The position numbers were made by a program, and so were the translations under genes. From NCBI GenBank assembly GCA_900546355.1, contig URCM01000072.1, positions 1 through 17,134 on the forward strand: 17,134 nucleotides of DNA. The letters are read 5' to 3'. Below are positions 15,055 to 17,134 of this stretch, one piece after another (the first letter of the stretch is position 1; every line of letters starts with the position of its first letter). Below the pieces are notes generated by a model. The model was not told the DNA's origin. It ran no database searches and worked only from the letters and a program-made list of their open reading frames with translations. The stretch is from an uncultured Bacteroides sp. GTDB taxonomy: Bacteria > Bacteroidota > Bacteroidia > Bacteroidales > Bacteroidaceae.

Positions 15055-16081
15055 AAAAGCCTACCCTTCGCATCACCTGATGCAGCAAGAACCAACACGC
15101 CTCATCGGGCATCATGCCGCCCAGCCGCAGGCTCCGCCTCATCCAGAACCAGGCATGCCTGCCTATCCGGACAAGTGGAAAACGCTCTTTCGCTCCCTTT
15201 TCCGCTTGAGCCTGTTTCAGTAAATATCCTTCATGGAATATCACCTCACGCATCAAGGCAAAATCTTTATCGCTGAACAGAGGAACAAAAGGATAACTCT
15301 CCGCCCCTCCCAAATAAGTATCTATAAATCCGAACAAAACCCTGCAGAACCTCTTCAAACGTAACCGCTCCAACATATATGCCAGCTTAGACTGATTCAA
15401 ATGCGCACGACGCAACATCATCGTCACATCGCACACCTGCTTCAAACCAATCCCATACGTCAGGAAATGCCGCCGCAAGTGTACAATCAGACAAACCAGA
15501 TAAAGCTCGTTACTGCTCCCTTCTTTCAGCCAGTCCTGAAGCCGGACATTCATCACCGGATTATAAAGATATTCCCAATGCGGATGAAACTCCACAGTAG
15601 TCAATCCCTCTTCATGCACCACCACGTCGCCCCATTCATTCCGAAACGGAACGCCTTGCCCATGCAGCCATTCTTCCAGTTTTTGCCAACCCTCTTCTAC
15701 TACCAGGTCGATATCTCCAAAGCTCCGGTGCAACGGATACGGATACCATGCTGCCACCGAAGAACCTTTGAACACCTGTGCCCGAATGCCTGCCTCAGCA
15801 AGCCTTCCTACCCATTCTTCTCCCCTGCTGGCAATACGCTCGTTTATCTGTTCCAGGTAAAACAAGTGGGCAATCCATTGCTCCCACAAGTCACGGTCGG
15901 GACGTAAAGACACAGATGCCACCCCGTCTATAAAAACCCCCGATACTGCCTGCACAGAAGCCATACGGAACAATAGTTTCCATTCCTCACGCGTCAGGAC
16001 AAGCTCCGGCTCTCTCGTTTGCGGCATGTCCCCCAATCCCCTGCGTAAGAAAAAACAAAAAGCCTCTCTCAGGTCAGTCAT
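15053..16081 (-). CDS. nucleotidyltransferase family protein (NTP_transf_5-like)
   Basis: 342 residues. The core signature is FKGSSVAAWYPYPLHRSFGD then IDLVV (about 119-145): the KG...(Y)YPxPxxRxxGDIDLxV pattern of the uncharacterised nucleotidyltransferase family (Pfam NTP_transf_5), with the GDxD metal-binding acids present. A His-rich mid part (VEFHPHWEYL, IVHLRRHFL) and a helical C-terminus follow. The family occurs in lasso-peptide, other peptide-modifying and exosortase-type loci, where its substrate is generally unknown. Its ATG overlaps the glycosyltransferase stop by 8 nt (16074-16081), so the two are translationally coupled. Family call good; reaction not known. Confidence 0.85.
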   Translation of the reverse strand: MTDLREAFCFFLRRGLGDMPQTREPELVLTREEWKLLFRMASVQAVSGVFIDGVASVSLRPDRDLWEQWIAHLFYLEQINERIASRGEEWVGRLAEAGIRAQVFKGSSVAAWYPYPLHRSFGDIDLVVEEGWQKLEEWLHGQGVPFRNEWGDVVVHEEGLTTVEFHPHWEYLYNPVMNVRLQDWLKEGSSNELYLVCLIVHLRRHFLTYGIGLKQVCDVTMMLRRAHLNQSKLAYMLERLRLKRFCRVLFGFIDTYLGGAESYPFVPLFSDKDFALMREVIFHEGYLLKQAQAEKGAKERFPLVRIGRHAWFWMRRSLRLGGMMPDEACWFLLHQVMRRVGF

Positions 16082-16850
16082 TGGTAAAACTCCGTTTCAG
16101 TTTCGCTTCAACAAACTGGGGTATCTTCCAGCCCATCTTCATCAACTTTTCAGGTACCCCCCAAAAACCATGCTCTTTATACAGCCTCACGTCTTCTTTC
16201 CACATCTGTATCCTGCGTGCCGCATCGGTCGAAAGTCCCCCCATACGCATCTTCAGGATATACCGGTTCAGATACTCCACGTGCAACTTCGTCTTATACA
16301 GGTATCTCACCAGCAGTTCCGAGTCAGAAGCAATCTTATAACTCTCATCATACAGCCCCAGCCGTTCCATCACATACTTGCGTACATATACCGTAGGATG
16401 CAGCGGCAGCCACCCCATCCTGACTTTCCAGCCATGATAACGCCCACTTATCCAGTTTCGTATCACACGGTCTGTATCCGCTGCATCTACAAAAAGTCCG
16501 TCGCCATACACCAAGTCAGCCCCCGTATCTTCAAACCTTCCGGCTATTTTCGAAATAACGTGGTTGTCAAACAGAAAATCGTCCGAGTGTAACAACCCTA
16601 TCACATCGCCTGTAGCAGCCTTGATACCTTTATTGATGCCTTCATACATACCCGTATCCGGCTCCGAAATCACTTTGGCAATCCTACAATCCTGATACGA
16701 ATTGATTATCTCCAGCGACCTGTCCCTGCTGGCACCGTCTACAATGATGTACTCAATATCCGCATAATCCTGAGACAATACGCTTTCGATTGTCTGCCCG
16801 ATAGTCGCTTCCCGATTAAAACAAGAAGTGATAATAGAAATTTTCACCAT
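16074..16850 (-). CDS. family 2 glycosyltransferase
   Basis: 258 residues from the ATG at 16850; an 11-residue extension would need a GTG at 16883 and adds a run of Phe, so it is not used. The GT-A fold opens MVKISIITSCFNREATIGQT with SVLSQDYADIEYIIVDGASRD and has the metal/nucleotide-binding acidic motif LLHSDDFLFD (about 95-104), then YGDGLF and the acceptor-side ASDSELLVRY. It resembles WcaA-like colanic/O-antigen transferases. No signal peptide or membrane helix: cytoplasmic. It is the first gene of the minus-strand set in view and would add a sugar to a lipid-linked or polysaccharide acceptor; with the coupled nucleotidyltransferase, a glycan or modified peptide are both possible. Confidence 0.9.
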   Translation of the reverse strand: MVKISIITSCFNREATIGQTIESVLSQDYADIEYIIVDGASRDRSLEIINSYQDCRIAKVISEPDTGMYEGINKGIKAATGDVIGLLHSDDFLFDNHVISKIAGRFEDTGADLVYGDGLFVDAADTDRVIRNWISGRYHGWKVRMGWLPLHPTVYVRKYVMERLGLYDESYKIASDSELLVRYLYKTKLHVEYLNRYILKMRMGGLSTDAARRIQMWKEDVRLYKEHGFWGVPEKLMKMGWKIPQFVEAKLKRSFTND

Positions 16851-17081
16851 GAAATAACAGTTGAAAAAAAATGTGAGAACCACAATGTCTAATAAGTAAT
16901 TTGAATGTCTGCATTTTACCCAATTATTGCAGAATTCAAATTAATATGCCATAATAAACAAAGTTGTAACCTACAAGTTAAGAATAGTCTAAAATGACGT
17001 GCATTTCTTTAAGAATTTAACCAGTTAAAATCTTAAAGAATATTCATGATTACAAATCCAGAGTAATGATATTTTTTCTAT
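16851..17081. promoter_or_regulatory. AT-rich upstream region of the GT2-to-exporter gene set
   Basis: No gene is seen in these 231 bp. It should hold the promoter of the minus-strand set, but no exact TAnnTTTG box was found; CAACTTTG near 16963 on the minus strand is one mismatch away. The 36-bp palindrome lies inside it. Confidence 0.4.
17005..17040. repeat. 36-bp near-perfect palindrome upstream of the glycosyltransferase
   Basis: Arms 17005-17021 and 17024-17040 match at 16 of 17 with a 2-nt centre. Each arm is itself partly palindromic (TTCTTTAAGAA and TCTTAAAGA). There is no T run beyond it. It could be an operator for a dimeric or repeated-HTH regulator or a cruciform-forming site. 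It lies 155 nt upstream of the glycosyltransferase ATG. Confidence 0.75.
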
Positions 17082-17134
17082 TAAGAAGCTGTTTTGAATT
17101 TATCGTGCGATGATTTGGGATGAGTTTTTGAGGC
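17082..17134. repeat. 53-bp dispersed direct repeat, right copy (cut by window edge)
   Basis: Exact match to 7127-7179 in the same orientation; continues out of the window. With the left copy it brackets the 9.95-kb accessory segment. Confidence 0.85.

Noticed and set aside
16851..16883. 11-residue extension of the glycosyltransferase
   Set aside because: Starts at GTG and adds a Phe-rich run ahead of the canonical MVKISIITSCFN opening.

Overview
The window looks like a Bacteroidales chromosome, probably Bacteroides or Phocaeicola. Three things point there: promoter-like TAnnTTTG -7 boxes, the protein families present (Rpn-type nuclease tail, lipoprotein paired with a small MKKxYxKP protein, OmpA-like outer-membrane protein), and the gene order. 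No database search was possible, so families are named from sequence motifs and memory.

Positions 1-6830 are a housekeeping block. The 3' end of an Rpn/PD-(D/E)XK nuclease gene (+ strand) converges, across a bidirectional terminator, on a minus-strand operon. That operon reads purF-like amidophosphoribosyltransferase, a 57-aa two-helix membrane protein, carA, carB. These supply the glutamine- and PRPP-dependent first step of purine synthesis and carbamoyl phosphate for pyrimidines and arginine. CarA and CarB both resemble eukaryotic CAD more than E. coli CarAB, and the PurF is a long, divergent form.

Positions 6830-7740 look like a chromosomal scar. There is a 3' half of a tRNA-Thr(CGU) with its own terminator, whose homology stops at the anticodon loop, as expected for integrase use of a tRNA att site. 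Beyond it lie a dispersed repeat (53 bp recur exactly at the right edge of the window), an array of 23-bp tandem repeats and a decayed MATE transporter fragment.

Positions 7740-17134 look accessory. On + are a 58-aa peptide gene, an AT-rich lipoprotein gene and a PqqD-like (RRE-type) gene. On - runs a set of genes in the order GT2 glycosyltransferase, nucleotidyltransferase (NTP_transf_5-like), OmpA-like outer-membrane protein, a protein with six helix-turn-helix repeats, and an ABC exporter with an N-terminal S26-type serine peptidase domain. Several are overlapping or closely spaced. The combination of PqqD-like protein, peptidase-ABC fusion and nucleotidyltransferase is the best candidate for an undescribed peptide maturation/export system. 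Its substrate is not identified. The intergenic spaces here carry related inverted repeats and a 36-bp palindrome.
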